This document shows, in pieces, positions 22,850 to 30,934 of a DNA stretch of 41,887 nt. Under the pieces are notes generated by a model that made no database searches, had not been told where the DNA came from, and worked only from the letters and a program-made list of their open reading frames with translations. Each line of letters starts with the position of its first letter. Position 1 is the stretch's first letter. The position numbers were made by a program, and so were the translations under genes. Location of the stretch: contig WASQ01000026.1 in the NCBI GenBank assembly GCA_009712185.1, positions 1-41,887 of the forward strand. The letters are read 5' to 3'. Source of the DNA: Telmatospirillum sp. Lineage in GTDB: Bacteria > Pseudomonadota > Alphaproteobacteria > Rhodospirillales > Magnetospirillaceae.

Positions 22850-23259
22850 CCGGATCCATAACCGGGAGCGGATCGGACGCGGGGCCGCCCGGCCGGCACG
22901 ATATCGGCGGGATGTCCGGCCTGGTCCTGTCCGCGGACGGTCCGGCTCTCGCCGCGGAAGGCGATGCCGACGACATCCTGTGCGAGGCCTGGGCTCAGGA
23001 CGTTGCCATGGTGGCGATACCCGTGGCCCGGCTGGCGCCCGGCTTTCTCAGCCTTGGAACCCGTCTCGCGGGCGCGGTGGTTCAGAAATTCGTGACCTAC
23101 CATCTGCGTCTGGCCGTCGTCGGCGACATTTCCGCCAGAACGCGGGACAGTGGCGCGCTTCGGGATTTCGTGACCGAGGCCAACCGGGGCCGCGATGTCT
23201 GGTTTGTCCGCGATATCGACGAATTGTCACAACGTCTGTCCCCGGCCCGGGCCGGCTGA
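22846..23259 (+). CDS. DUF4180 domain protein
   Basis: This 137-residue protein contains the DUF4180 pattern: an aspartate-rich start (GDADDILCEAW), IPVARLAPGFLSLGTRLAGAVVQKFVTYHLRLAVVG-type core, and NRGRDVWFVRD at the end. It looks like a small STAS-like alpha/beta fold; its molecular role is unknown. The first 22 residues are a polar extension and Met23 is an alternative start, but the ATG at 22846 overlaps the HTH gene's stop. Pairing of DUF4180 proteins with DNA-binding partners suggests a regulatory module, an inference from context. Confidence 0.82.
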   Translation: MTGSITGSGSDAGPPGRHDIGGMSGLVLSADGPALAAEGDADDILCEAWAQDVAMVAIPVARLAPGFLSLGTRLAGAVVQKFVTYHLRLAVVGDISARTRDSGALRDFVTEANRGRDVWFVRDIDELSQRLSPARAG

Positions 23260-23274
23260 CTGGTTTCGAAAACC

Positions 23275-23733
23275 ATGGAGAGATTGGCTTTGGCGGTAAC
23301 GATCAGGCCCTCACGTCCCGATGACGGGGCTTCGGTGGTGGATATCTGGCGGCGCGCGGTCGATGCCACCCATGAATTTCTGTCGTCCGCCGACCGGGAG
23401 GCCATCGCGGCGGAGGTGGCGGCCTTCCTGCCGGCCGCGCCCCTGTGGCTGGCCGTCGACGACGCCGACCGGCCCTCAGGGTTCATGCTGCTGAATGACA
23501 GTCATATGGAGGCGCTGTTCATCGATCCCCGCAGCCATGGCCGTGGCATCGGTCGCGCGCTCGTGACCCACGGGTTGTCGCTCCACCCTCGGATGACGAC
23601 GGATGTGAATGAGCAAAACACCCGGGCAATGGAGTTTTATCAACATCTGGGCTTCGTCCGGACAGGACGCTCCGAGCGTGACAGCCAGGGGCGCCCCTAT
23701 CCGTTGATCCATCTGCGGTTTCAAGGACGCTGA
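23275..23733 (+). CDS. yjaB: GNAT N-acetyltransferase, YjaB-like
   Basis: This 152-residue GNAT acetyltransferase is closely similar to E. coli YjaB: VDATHEFLS, APLWLAVDDADRPSGFML, the acetyl-CoA loop MEALFIDPRSHGRGIGRALV and TTDVNEQNTRAMEFYQHLGF all have counterparts there. The natural acceptor is not established. The ATG at 23275 has no ribosome site; a TTG at 23290 lies seven bases after GGAGAG and would start MAVTIRPS, as YjaB does, so the true start may be there. Its end overlaps the regulator gene on the other strand by 13 bases. Confidence 0.85.
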   Translation: MERLALAVTIRPSRPDDGASVVDIWRRAVDATHEFLSSADREAIAAEVAAFLPAAPLWLAVDDADRPSGFMLLNDSHMEALFIDPRSHGRGIGRALVTHGLSLHPRMTTDVNEQNTRAMEFYQHLGFVRTGRSERDSQGRPYPLIHLRFQGR

Positions 23734-24650
23734 GACATCCCTTCCGGCGGGACGCCGGCATTCCGGAGACCCAGCTCAAAGGCATCGCTTTCCGGACGAC
23801 CGGCGACAGCGGCGTAGAACACAAGTCGCAAATGGCGTTCGGGATCGACCGGCAAGGTCGAATGATCGAACCCCACCGGCCCGATGCCCTCGACCCGGAT
23901 GGTCCGGCGTCCCTCGCAGCGACCCTGGACGTCGTGACGGTTCCAAAGGTCGCGAAACAGGGGAGAACGCCGTTCCAGCGCCGCCACCAGTGCCTCCATG
24001 TCCTCGTTTCCGGGCGCCTGGGCAAAGTCTCGGCGGAAACTGGCGACGATCCCCGGCGCCTGTCCCCGCCAGTCGTCGATGCGGCCGGACAGGCGGTCGT
24101 CGGCGAACAGCATCCACAGCATGTTGCGTTCCCCCTCCGGCTGCCCGGGAAAGGCGAACAGGCTGGCCGCGGCCGCGTTCCAGCCGATCACGTCCCAGCG
24201 CAGATTGAGGACATAGGCAGGGCGCAGGGTCAGATCATCCAGCAGGCGCCGGATGAGGGGAGGCATCTGGCACCAGGGCGTTCCCGGGGTGGCCGGCGGA
24301 CGTCCCTGCGCCAGCAGGAACAGATGCCGGCGCTCGGTTTCGTCCAGTCTCAGGACGCGGGATACGGCATCGAGGACGGCGGGGGAGACCGTGATGTCGC
24401 GCCCCTGTTCCAGCCATGTGTACCAGGTCAGGCCGACCCCCGCCAGGGCGGCCACCTCCTCGCGTCGCAAGCCCCGGGTCCGGCGGCGCCGTCCGGCGGG
24501 AAGGCCGGCATCCTGAGGCGACAGGCTCTCCCTGCGCCGGCGCAGGAAGTCCGCCAGTTCCTGTCGTGTACGATCCAGGCGCTGTTGTCGGCTGTTGGTC
24601 GTGGCAATAGGATAATTTGTCATCTGGTAACAGAATAAGCGACGTGACAT
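23721..24650 (-). CDS. XRE-family regulator with MmyB-like ligand-binding domain
   Basis: This is a regulator of up to 309 residues. The HTH region (about residues 55-85) reads RTRGLRREEVAALAGVGLTWYTWLEQG, the hallmark of the XRE/MmyB group, followed by a C-terminal PAS-like domain (NLRWDVIGWNAAAASLFAF, then WMLFADD). It is divergent from the MFS exporter at 24676, which it probably represses until a ligand binds. The start may be the ATG at 24623 (MTNYPIA), since the first nine residues lie in the promoter region and neither start has a clear ribosome site. CCTTCT-CA-AGAAGG (24652-24665) is a perfect palindrome over the exporter's ribosome site and a candidate operator. Confidence 0.87.
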   Translation of the reverse strand: MSRRLFCYQMTNYPIATTNSRQQRLDRTRQELADFLRRRRESLSPQDAGLPAGRRRRTRGLRREEVAALAGVGLTWYTWLEQGRDITVSPAVLDAVSRVLRLDETERRHLFLLAQGRPPATPGTPWCQMPPLIRRLLDDLTLRPAYVLNLRWDVIGWNAAAASLFAFPGQPEGERNMLWMLFADDRLSGRIDDWRGQAPGIVASFRRDFAQAPGNEDMEALVAALERRSPLFRDLWNRHDVQGRCEGRRTIRVEGIGPVGFDHSTLPVDPERHLRLVFYAAVAGRPESDAFELGLRNAGVPPEGMSQRP

Positions 24651-24675
24651 CCCTTCTCAAGAAGGAGATGCCACC

Positions 24676-26181
24676 ATGTCCCACGATTCCGCCCGGTACC
24701 CCGCCGGTCTCCGCCGCGAACCGCCCGTCGCAGCCCGGCCTTCCGGGGGGGAGGCCCGTTCCCGCCGGACATTGGCCGTCCTGCTGATGGGGGGCTTTCT
24801 CACCGTTTTCGATCTGTTCGTGGTCAATGTCGCCATTCCCTCGCTTAAAGCCGGTCTCGGCGCGACGATCGGAGAGGCGGGATTTGTCATCGCCGGTTAC
24901 GAACTGGGGTTTGGCGTCCTGTTGATCGCGGGCGCCCGTCTGGGCGATCGTCACGGCTGGAGGCGGGTCTACTCCTTTGGGGTTCTGGCGTTCTCGGCCA
25001 CATCGTTGCTGTGCGGCGTGGCGCCCGACGCCCCCTTCCTCATTGCCGCCCGTGTGCTGCAAGGGGGCGCCGCAGCCATCCTGTTTCCGCAGATTTACGC
25101 GCTGCTGCGCGCGCTGCCCGACGAGACCGGCCGGCGACGCGCCTTCGGCCTCCTCGGAATGACGCTGGGGCTGGCGGCCATCGCCGGGCAGGTGCTGGGC
25201 GGACTGCTGGTCGGCGCCGATCTCTTCGGCCTTGGCTGGCGCTCCGCCTTCCTGATCAACCCGCCGCTGGGACTGATGGTGATGGTTCTGGCGCGCCCGA
25301 TCCCGAACCAGCGGTCCCGGACAACGCGGCCGATCGACTGGACGGGGGTCGCACTGGCGGCGCTGGGGCTGTTTCTTCTGATGGCAGCGCTTCTGGAAGG
25401 GCCCGCCCATCACTGGCCGCTGTGGTCGCTGATCTGCTTTCCGGCGGCGGGTCTGCTGCTGTGCGCTTTTGTCGGCTGGGAACATCGCATAGTCCGTCGC
25501 GGCGGGGATCCCGCCATCGATCCCGGATTGTTCCATGGCGCCGCGTTCTCCGCCGGGATCGCTGTTGTCCTTCTCGTCTATTCCGCCGCGTCCTCGCTGT
25601 TTCTGGGATTTGCCCTGATGATCCAGAACGGGTTCGGGCTGGCGCCTTTTGCAGCGGGTCTGCTGTTTGCGCCGGCAAGCGTCGGTTTCGTCATCGCATC
25701 GGCGGCCGCCCCCGGTCTGCGGGTCCGTTTCGGTTCCGCCGCCCTTGTCGCCGGTCCGTTGTTGTACGCGGCCGGGATTGCGGGCCTGATCGTGACGGCC
25801 TTCCGGCTGTCGCACGGATCGGTGACGGGGGCGGGGACCGGGGATTCCGGTGGTTGCGCGATGTTCCTGCCACCGCTGATCCTGTTCGGGTTCGGACAGG
25901 GGTTGTCGATGACACCACTGCTGAATCTTGTCATCGGAAGTGTCGATTGCCGCCGGGCAGGGATGGTGGCCGGGATCGTGTCGACCGCACAGCAACTGGG
26001 AGGCGCGCTCGGCATTTGCGTCACCAGTCTGTTTTTCGCGCATGTCCTTGCCAGCCCCGGCAACGGCCCCGCGGCCGCCGGTTATGCGGGGGCCTTCGGC
26101 GGCGCCATGCTTTTCAATCTTGCCGCCGTTCTGGCCGCCGCCATTCTGATCCGGCGGATGACAAAGGGCCGACCCGTCTGA
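24676..26181 (+). CDS. MFS drug exporter, DHA2 (14-TM) family
   Basis: This 501-residue major facilitator protein has about 14 membrane segments. The first reads VLLMGGFLTVFDLFVVNVAI, with the Asp-x-x-x-x-Asn pattern of DHA2/EmrB-QacA exporters; ARLGDRHGWRRVY is motif A, and GMVAGIVSTAQQLGGALGI near the end is also typical. It should export a drug or toxic organic compound by proton antiport. AGGAG lies upstream of the ATG at 24676. It is divergent from the XRE/MmyB-type regulator. Its last 68 bases overlap the 3' end of the convergent SDR gene. Confidence 0.88.
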   Translation: MSHDSARYPAGLRREPPVAARPSGGEARSRRTLAVLLMGGFLTVFDLFVVNVAIPSLKAGLGATIGEAGFVIAGYELGFGVLLIAGARLGDRHGWRRVYSFGVLAFSATSLLCGVAPDAPFLIAARVLQGGAAAILFPQIYALLRALPDETGRRRAFGLLGMTLGLAAIAGQVLGGLLVGADLFGLGWRSAFLINPPLGLMVMVLARPIPNQRSRTTRPIDWTGVALAALGLFLLMAALLEGPAHHWPLWSLICFPAAGLLLCAFVGWEHRIVRRGGDPAIDPGLFHGAAFSAGIAVVLLVYSAASSLFLGFALMIQNGFGLAPFAAGLLFAPASVGFVIASAAAPGLRVRFGSAALVAGPLLYAAGIAGLIVTAFRLSHGSVTGAGTGDSGGCAMFLPPLILFGFGQGLSMTPLLNLVIGSVDCRRAGMVAGIVSTAQQLGGALGICVTSLFFAHVLASPGNGPAAAGYAGAFGGAMLFNLAAVLAAAILIRRMTKGRPV

Positions 26182-27001
26182 GCCTGTCGGACCGGGACAG
26201 CCGGACCCGGCCCGAGAGAGCGGGTTTCCGGTGCGACAGAGGCGCGTGGCGGCACAGATTGGCGACGCCGCCATCGACCAGAAGATCGGTTCCGACGATG
26301 AAGCGGCTTTCGTCCGACGCCAGAAACACCGCCGCCTGTGCAAGATCCGACGGCAACCCCAGACGGCCGATCGGAACCAGCCTCCGGATTTCTTCGCGAA
26401 GGGCCTCCGCCTGTTCCTGTGACAGACCCAGACGGTCGACGGCCGGCGTTTCGGTCGGCCCCGGGCTCAGTCCATTGACCCTGATATTCCGGTCTTTCAG
26501 TTCGGCGGAAAGCGTGCGCGCCAGGGACAAAAGGCCGGCCTTGCTGGCGGCATAGACGCTCGACTGGGGAAAGCCGATGCGCGCGGAGACCGAACCGCAC
26601 AGGATGATCGATGCCGGATCGGCGAACAGGGGAAGCAAGGCGCGGATCAGAAAGAAGGGCCCTTTCAGGTTGGTCGCCATAAGGGTGTCAAAGGACGCCT
26701 CGTCCCATGTCTCCAGCGGGCGGTGGGTGACGTCACCCGCATTGACGAACAGGATGTCGAGCCGGTCCCACATCGATCGCAGGGTCGCGGCCAGGGCTTC
26801 CTGATCCGCCAGAGAGCCGGCATCGCTGCGAATGACCGCGACCCGTTCCCCGAGATCGCGGTGCGCGGCCTCCAGTCCGGCGGGAGACCGTCCGGTGACC
26901 GCCACTCTGGCCCCTTCTGCCAGGAACCGTCGGGCCGTCTCCAAACCGATGCCGCTGGTCCCACCGGTGATCACTGCTGTTTTTCCCTGCAGCCGTTCCA
27001 T
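26114..27001 (-). CDS. Short-chain dehydrogenase with unusual C-terminal extension
   Basis: This is a classical SDR of 295 residues. The cofactor motif TGGTSGIGLE is at residues 12-21, NAG near 87-89, Ser of CGSVSARIG near 136 and the catalytic Tyr/Lys of YAASK near 148-152. SDRs of this class normally end about ten residues after FIVGTDLLVDGG, near residue 248. Here the frame continues for another 46 Arg/Ser-rich residues into the antisense of the MFS exporter, which looks like loss of the original stop or a frameshift. The core is complete and probably active. It is divergent from the HxlR gene at 27147. Confidence 0.85.
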   Translation of the reverse strand: MERLQGKTAVITGGTSGIGLETARRFLAEGARVAVTGRSPAGLEAAHRDLGERVAVIRSDAGSLADQEALAATLRSMWDRLDILFVNAGDVTHRPLETWDEASFDTLMATNLKGPFFLIRALLPLFADPASIILCGSVSARIGFPQSSVYAASKAGLLSLARTLSAELKDRNIRVNGLSPGPTETPAVDRLGLSQEQAEALREEIRRLVPIGRLGLPSDLAQAAVFLASDESRFIVGTDLLVDGGVANLCRHAPLSHRKPALSGRVRLSRSDRLRRVGPLSSAGSEWRRPERRQD

Positions 27002-27056
27002 CTCATGCCTCCGTGCGGTGAATCCCGCGATGGGATCCGAAGGCAGTGTTCCAACA

Positions 27057-27095
27057 TTAGTATCTTTTGTATAGTAGGCACCTTTTTGATACTAA
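27057..27095. promoter_or_regulatory. HxlR operator candidate between SDR and HxlR genes
   Basis: TTAGTATC (27057-27064) and GATACTAA (27088-27095) form a perfect 8-bp inverted repeat 23 bp apart, with an internal GTATAGTA that resembles the half-site. It lies in the divergent promoter region of the SDR and HxlR genes, the usual place for HxlR control sites. Confidence 0.6.
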
Positions 27096-27146
27096 AGGGG
27101 GCGGACGCGGCAATCGCCGCCAGGGCCCGGGCAAGGGAAACGTCCG

Positions 27147-27524
27147 ATGGGTGCACATCCTGATCTGTCCTCCACTTCCGGGGCCGGCAACTGCCCCATG
27201 GTGGCGTTTGTCAACCTGATCGCCGGCAAATGGGCGATCCCCATTCTCTATCGCCTGATCGTCGAGGACGGTCCGGTCCGGTTCGGCGTCCTGCAACGCG
27301 CCGCCACGCCGATCACGCAAAAGGAGCTGACGCGGCATCTCCGCCTGTTCGAGGCGCAAGGGCTGGTGTCCCGCACGGCTTATCCCGAAATGCCGCCACG
27401 GGTGGACTACCAGATCACCGATCTCGGCCGGACCCTGAGGCCGACGCTCGAGTCCCTGGCCGATTGGATGCGCCGGTACGGGCCCGAGATCGCGGCCCGC
27501 CCCGATGCCCCGCCGTCCCGGTGA
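27147..27524 (+). CDS. HxlR-family transcriptional regulator
   Basis: This is a 125-residue winged-helix regulator of the HxlR family. It contains CPMVAFVNLIAGKWAIPILYRL (Cys near residue 16), ITQKELTRHLRLFEAQGLVSR as the recognition helix and PPRVDYQITDLGRTL as the wing. It is divergent from the SDR gene, so the pair is probably an electrophile- or oxidant-inducible oxidoreductase and its regulator. The ATG at 27147 has only a weak ribosome site; the frame fits the family start. The C-terminal 15 residues are polar and variable. Confidence 0.88.
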   Translation: MGAHPDLSSTSGAGNCPMVAFVNLIAGKWAIPILYRLIVEDGPVRFGVLQRAATPITQKELTRHLRLFEAQGLVSRTAYPEMPPRVDYQITDLGRTLRPTLESLADWMRRYGPEIAARPDAPPSR

Positions 27525-27781
27525 GAAAAGAGGGCGGGGGCAGCGGAACTCGAACGCCGCCATGCCCCGGGGCCCGACACCGCATGCGTCCTCTGGTGAC
27601 CGTTCCCCGGGGTGGTCTGATTCCAACGATGTCGGGACCTGAGAATCCCGGTGCGCCGGGGGCAGTGCCCCATCCCCTCCCCGGAGAGGGCCGGAGTATC
27701 CTGGGGACGGGGCCCGCCGGGTTCCTTTTTTGACGGGAAGGCGTGGCGGGTCGCGCCGCGACTGCCGCCATGTGCCCGGCG
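27525..27781. other. Intergenic region between converging genes
   Basis: No gene is seen. A GC-rich stretch with CCCCGG-type runs lies at 27650-27720; no clear intrinsic terminator with a T run is present apart from TTCCTTTTTT around 27722-27732. Confidence 0.35.
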
Positions 27782-28252
27782 TCAGAAGTCCCGCCGCCGC
27801 AGCAGATGGGTGGTCATCAACAGTCCGGCACCGATCGCGGCGATGGTGAAGGCGACCCTGACCATGAATTCGACGGATGTTGTCACCACCTGAGTGTTGC
27901 CTGGCGCCGGTTGCAATGACAGGGTGAACAGGCCGAAGATGGCCTGGGTGGCGAAACTGCCGGGGATCATGGGAATGCACCCGGCCACCGCGAGTGCATT
28001 GCCGGCAACGCCCAGGCCGGCGCGCAGAAGTCGTCCCGCTCCACCAACGGACGCAGCCGCCACGAAAGACGCGGCCTCCAGCGGCCAGCCCGCCTCCGTG
28101 CCAAGGGTCCGGACAGCCAGGGCCAAAGCGCCGCACAGGGCGCACCAGACGAGATCGCGCCAGCCGAAATTGAACAGAATGCCAAATCCGGCGGCGGCGA
28201 CGCCGCCGAACAGGGTCTGATGCAGCAGAGTGGGCAGGATGTCGTGCATCAT
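27782..28252 (-). CDS. Threonine/serine exporter family, small subunit (ThrE_2-like)
   Basis: This 156-residue membrane protein has about five hydrophobic segments, among them LFGGVAAAGFGILFNF, LVWCALCGALALAVRTL and the conserved GCIPMIPGSFATQAIFGLF. It is the C-terminal half of a split ThrE-type threonine/serine exporter. The start MMHDILPTLL at 28252 overlaps the stop of the large subunit (ATGA), so the two are co-translated. A much longer frame reaching upstream to 29041 has no support, because it would run antisense-like across the partner gene. Both parts together should form the 10-TM exporter; the substrate is inferred from the family. Confidence 0.82.
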   Translation of the reverse strand: MMHDILPTLLHQTLFGGVAAAGFGILFNFGWRDLVWCALCGALALAVRTLGTEAGWPLEAASFVAAASVGGAGRLLRAGLGVAGNALAVAGCIPMIPGSFATQAIFGLFTLSLQPAPGNTQVVTTSVEFMVRVAFTIAAIGAGLLMTTHLLRRRDF

Positions 28253-29034
28253 CACGCGGGAACCCCGAGCACCGTCCGGGCGACCAGGACCCCGGTGGCA
28301 ATGAACATCAGCATCATGATGACCGACACGGTCCGCGCGCTTCCCAACGTCGGATGCCCCTCCATGATATCGGATTGCGCGTTCAGGGCTGGGACGCCCG
28401 GGACCAGGAACAGGACTGCGGCGATCATCGCCGCATTGACCGTGGCGCTGCCCAGATGGCGCGATGCGATCCCGCAAAGCCCGGACGCCAGAGCCGCGAC
28501 GATCGCGGCGGCGACGAAGGGGTTCGTTCCCCGGGCGGCCAGGACATGGCGAGTGGTCTGCCCGAGGGCGCCGGCGGCGGCGACCGGCAGGAAGGAGACC
28601 CAGTCGATACCGAACAACCGGCCGAACGAGGCGCAGGCGATTCCCGCGGCCAGCGCACAGAGCCACAGGGGATGGGACGGGACGGACCGGTCGAGCCCTG
28701 CCAATTCCCGTTCGATCGCGTCGGGGGTCAGGAGGTCCTTCCCCACGCGCCGGGCCAGCGACCGCACGGCATGATCCATCCGGTGGTTGACGCCGATCCT
28801 GCCGACTTCGCACATGCGGGTCACGGTTTCGCCGCCCGAGGCGACGGTGATGCAAAGCGACGCGTAGCCCGAGCGGATATCGACGTGCCGGGCGCCCAGC
28901 CCCTTTGCGACAAGGCTGCTTCCCTGATGCACGATGTCCGCGCGGGCCCCGCATTCCATCAGGCGGCGCGCGACGCTGAGGGCGGACATCGCGACCGGCT
29001 CGAGCGCGACCGGTTGGTCGTTTTCCTGATCCAA
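28252..29034 (-). CDS. Threonine/serine exporter family, large subunit (ThrE_1-like)
   Basis: This 260-residue protein has a soluble N-terminal half, about residues 15-120, containing MSALSVARRLMECGARAD, then about five membrane segments (LWLCALAAGIACASFGRLFG, FVAAAIVAALASGLCG, MIAAVLFLVPGVPALN). It matches the ThrE_1 domain. The TTG at 29034 is chosen because AAAGGAGAA lies eight bases upstream; a GTG at 29097 in the same frame has none. It overlaps the small subunit by one base beyond its stop. Amino-acid efflux is inferred. Confidence 0.82.
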   Translation of the reverse strand: MDQENDQPVALEPVAMSALSVARRLMECGARADIVHQGSSLVAKGLGARHVDIRSGYASLCITVASGGETVTRMCEVGRIGVNHRMDHAVRSLARRVGKDLLTPDAIERELAGLDRSVPSHPLWLCALAAGIACASFGRLFGIDWVSFLPVAAAGALGQTTRHVLAARGTNPFVAAAIVAALASGLCGIASRHLGSATVNAAMIAAVLFLVPGVPALNAQSDIMEGHPTLGSARTVSVIMMLMFIATGVLVARTVLGVPA

Positions 29035-29259
29035 CAGGCATTCTCCTTTCCGCGGCAAGTCCGGAGTGCCACGATTTTTAAGACGTCGGAGGCCCACGGG
29101 ACTTCAGTAGGAGAGGATGCCGGAAACTGTCAATCGCAGGATTGCGCATTGCAGCGGAGCCGCATGCCAGCAATGGTCCCGGCGCATGCCCCGCCGGATT
29201 GGCTCCCCGGGGAAATTGTGGGACGGGAGACGCGGCGCACCCCCTCCCGTCCCGGTCGG

Positions 29260-30663
29260 TCACTTGTGGGCGTCGCCCGTCTTGTCTTCTCCGTCGTCCG
29301 GACCGTCGTCGGCGGTGTCCTCGTCGCTGCCGGGGGTGCCGGTCTCCATTGCCGGTCCGGGATCCATCACGCCGACCAGGGACAGCGAACCGTCAAGGAA
29401 GGCGTTGATCCGCTGTTCCGTCATGGCGAGGATCGAGACGATCCCACGGGCATCGCTCTGGCGTCCGTTCAGCTTCAGCGCATTGTCGGCGAAATCGAAC
29501 GCCGCCTGCAATCCGCCGCCCGGCACCTCTTCAACAGTGCCGGTCGCCATGGCGATGGCTTTTTGCTGGTCGCTCAGAACCGGCCCGGTCAGCTTGGCCT
29601 GCCCCGACGCGCGGAACTGGCGGGCGATCGGCAGGGGGGCGCCGGCCGCCGTGGCGTCGGCCGGACGCAGTTCGAACAGCAGCTTGGCGTCCAGGGTTCC
29701 GGTCCCGATGGTCCCGCCCATCCGGGTGATCCCCAGCGACAGGCCTTTGGTCAGCAGGGCTCGCACGGCGGGACGCAGCCGGGTCTCGTCTTCCGCGGTC
29801 AGAGTCCTGAGGCCGTCGGAGGCGCGGACGATGTCGCCCATCGTGGCGGACGCCTCGGCGTCCATGCCATCGGCGGTGATTTCAAGGGCCAGATCCTTTG
29901 CCGCCGTGCCGGATACCTTTGCGCTGCCGACCGTGTAGACCATGGTGACGTGCAGCTTGTCGGTCTTGCGGGTGACCTGGCTTTCGAATTTCAGGCCGTC
30001 GGCGACGTCCTCGCCCACGGCGACATGGCCGATCGTCAGACTGGAGCGGCCGATACCGGTTCTCCGGTCCTCGATGTCGGAGTCCATGGACAGATGTGCG
30101 ACGTCCAGGGAAGCCCTGTCTCCCTTCACCGACAGCGTGTCGATGGCTCCCTGGAAGGCCACGCTGTCGCCCTTGATCCGCAGCCGGCCGGAAAGAGGCG
30201 AGACGGCCAGCGTCGTTCCTTCGCTCGTGCCGCTCAATGCCGGCATGGTCACCGAGGTGGACAGGCTGTCGTCATAGCCGACCGTGCCGTCGCCCTCCAA
30301 TGCCAGCGTGTCGCCAAACAGAGGCTTCAACAGCTCCTGCATTTTGCCTTCGGGCTTCGTCTTCCAGTGGACGCGGGCCAGCGACGTCGGCAACAGCAGA
30401 TGCGACGCCTGATAATTCGCCGAAAACCGGGCGTTGTCGGTCAGCCCGCGCCCAAGGATCTCGATCTCGAACGATCCCGATGACGACAGGAAGCCGGTCT
30501 TTTGTTCCAGTTTAGTGATCCGGAATCCACTTTTCTCCGCCGGCGTGTCAGCGAAGGCCTTCATGTCGGCCGAGGTCCGTCCCGCGGAGTACTGGCTTGC
30601 GCCAATCCAGGCTACGGCACAGACGCCAATTCCACCGAAGGTCGCAATCAGACTTTTCTTCAT
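29260..30663 (-). CDS. DUF945 (YdgA-like) protein
   Basis: This 467-residue protein has an N-terminal membrane anchor (residues 5-24, LIATFGGIGVCAVAWIGASQ) and a long periplasmic part built of beta-rich repeats. It resembles the YdgA/DUF945 family, whose function is not established. The C-terminal 40 residues (SDEDTADDGPDDGEDK) are acidic and probably disordered. It stands alone on the minus strand, with no visible operon partner. Confidence 0.78.
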   Translation of the reverse strand: MKKSLIATFGGIGVCAVAWIGASQYSAGRTSADMKAFADTPAEKSGFRITKLEQKTGFLSSSGSFEIEILGRGLTDNARFSANYQASHLLLPTSLARVHWKTKPEGKMQELLKPLFGDTLALEGDGTVGYDDSLSTSVTMPALSGTSEGTTLAVSPLSGRLRIKGDSVAFQGAIDTLSVKGDRASLDVAHLSMDSDIEDRRTGIGRSSLTIGHVAVGEDVADGLKFESQVTRKTDKLHVTMVYTVGSAKVSGTAAKDLALEITADGMDAEASATMGDIVRASDGLRTLTAEDETRLRPAVRALLTKGLSLGITRMGGTIGTGTLDAKLLFELRPADATAAGAPLPIARQFRASGQAKLTGPVLSDQQKAIAMATGTVEEVPGGGLQAAFDFADNALKLNGRQSDARGIVSILAMTEQRINAFLDGSLSLVGVMDPGPAMETGTPGSDEDTADDGPDDGEDKTGDAHK

Positions 30664-30934
30664 TCCGCCATTGTTCCCATTCGCGCCGCCAGATATCTGG
30701 GGCCGGGTGATCCCGAAAAGATCCCTTGCCGGCGGAGTCGCCGAAAGGTCCGTTTACCGCGCGAGCCAGGGGGGCGCCCCCGGTTCAGCCGGACGGGGGC
30801 ACAGTCCCATCCAGAGTATCCCGCGCAGGTAAAGGCACGCTAACTGAAAACGGTCAGTAACGCTATAGGCGTGCGGTTCGCGATAAAGATCTCGTTCTTG
30901 CACAACCTCTTTCTATTTACCGGTTCATCCTTTC
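30664..30934. other. Intergenic region
   Basis: No gene is seen. A GC-rich palindromic patch (GGGGGCGCCCCC, around 30770-30782) is present. An AT-rich stretch at 30850-30940 could hold the terminator of the upstream minus-strand gene, but no hairpin with a T run is evident. Confidence 0.35.

Noticed and set aside
24235-26343. A 702-codon open frame on the minus strand
   Set aside because: It is antisense to the DHA2 exporter and overlaps the XRE-type regulator; it is rich in Arg/Gln/Gly with no recognisable domain.
28253-29041. Long N-terminal extension of the small ThrE-type subunit
   Set aside because: It covers the large-subunit gene in another frame and is Arg/Gly/Pro-rich; the ATG at 28252 overlaps the large-subunit stop.
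28354-30483. A 709-codon open frame on the plus strand
   Set aside because: It is antisense to the ThrE-type and DUF945 genes and of low-complexity composition, with no ribosome site.
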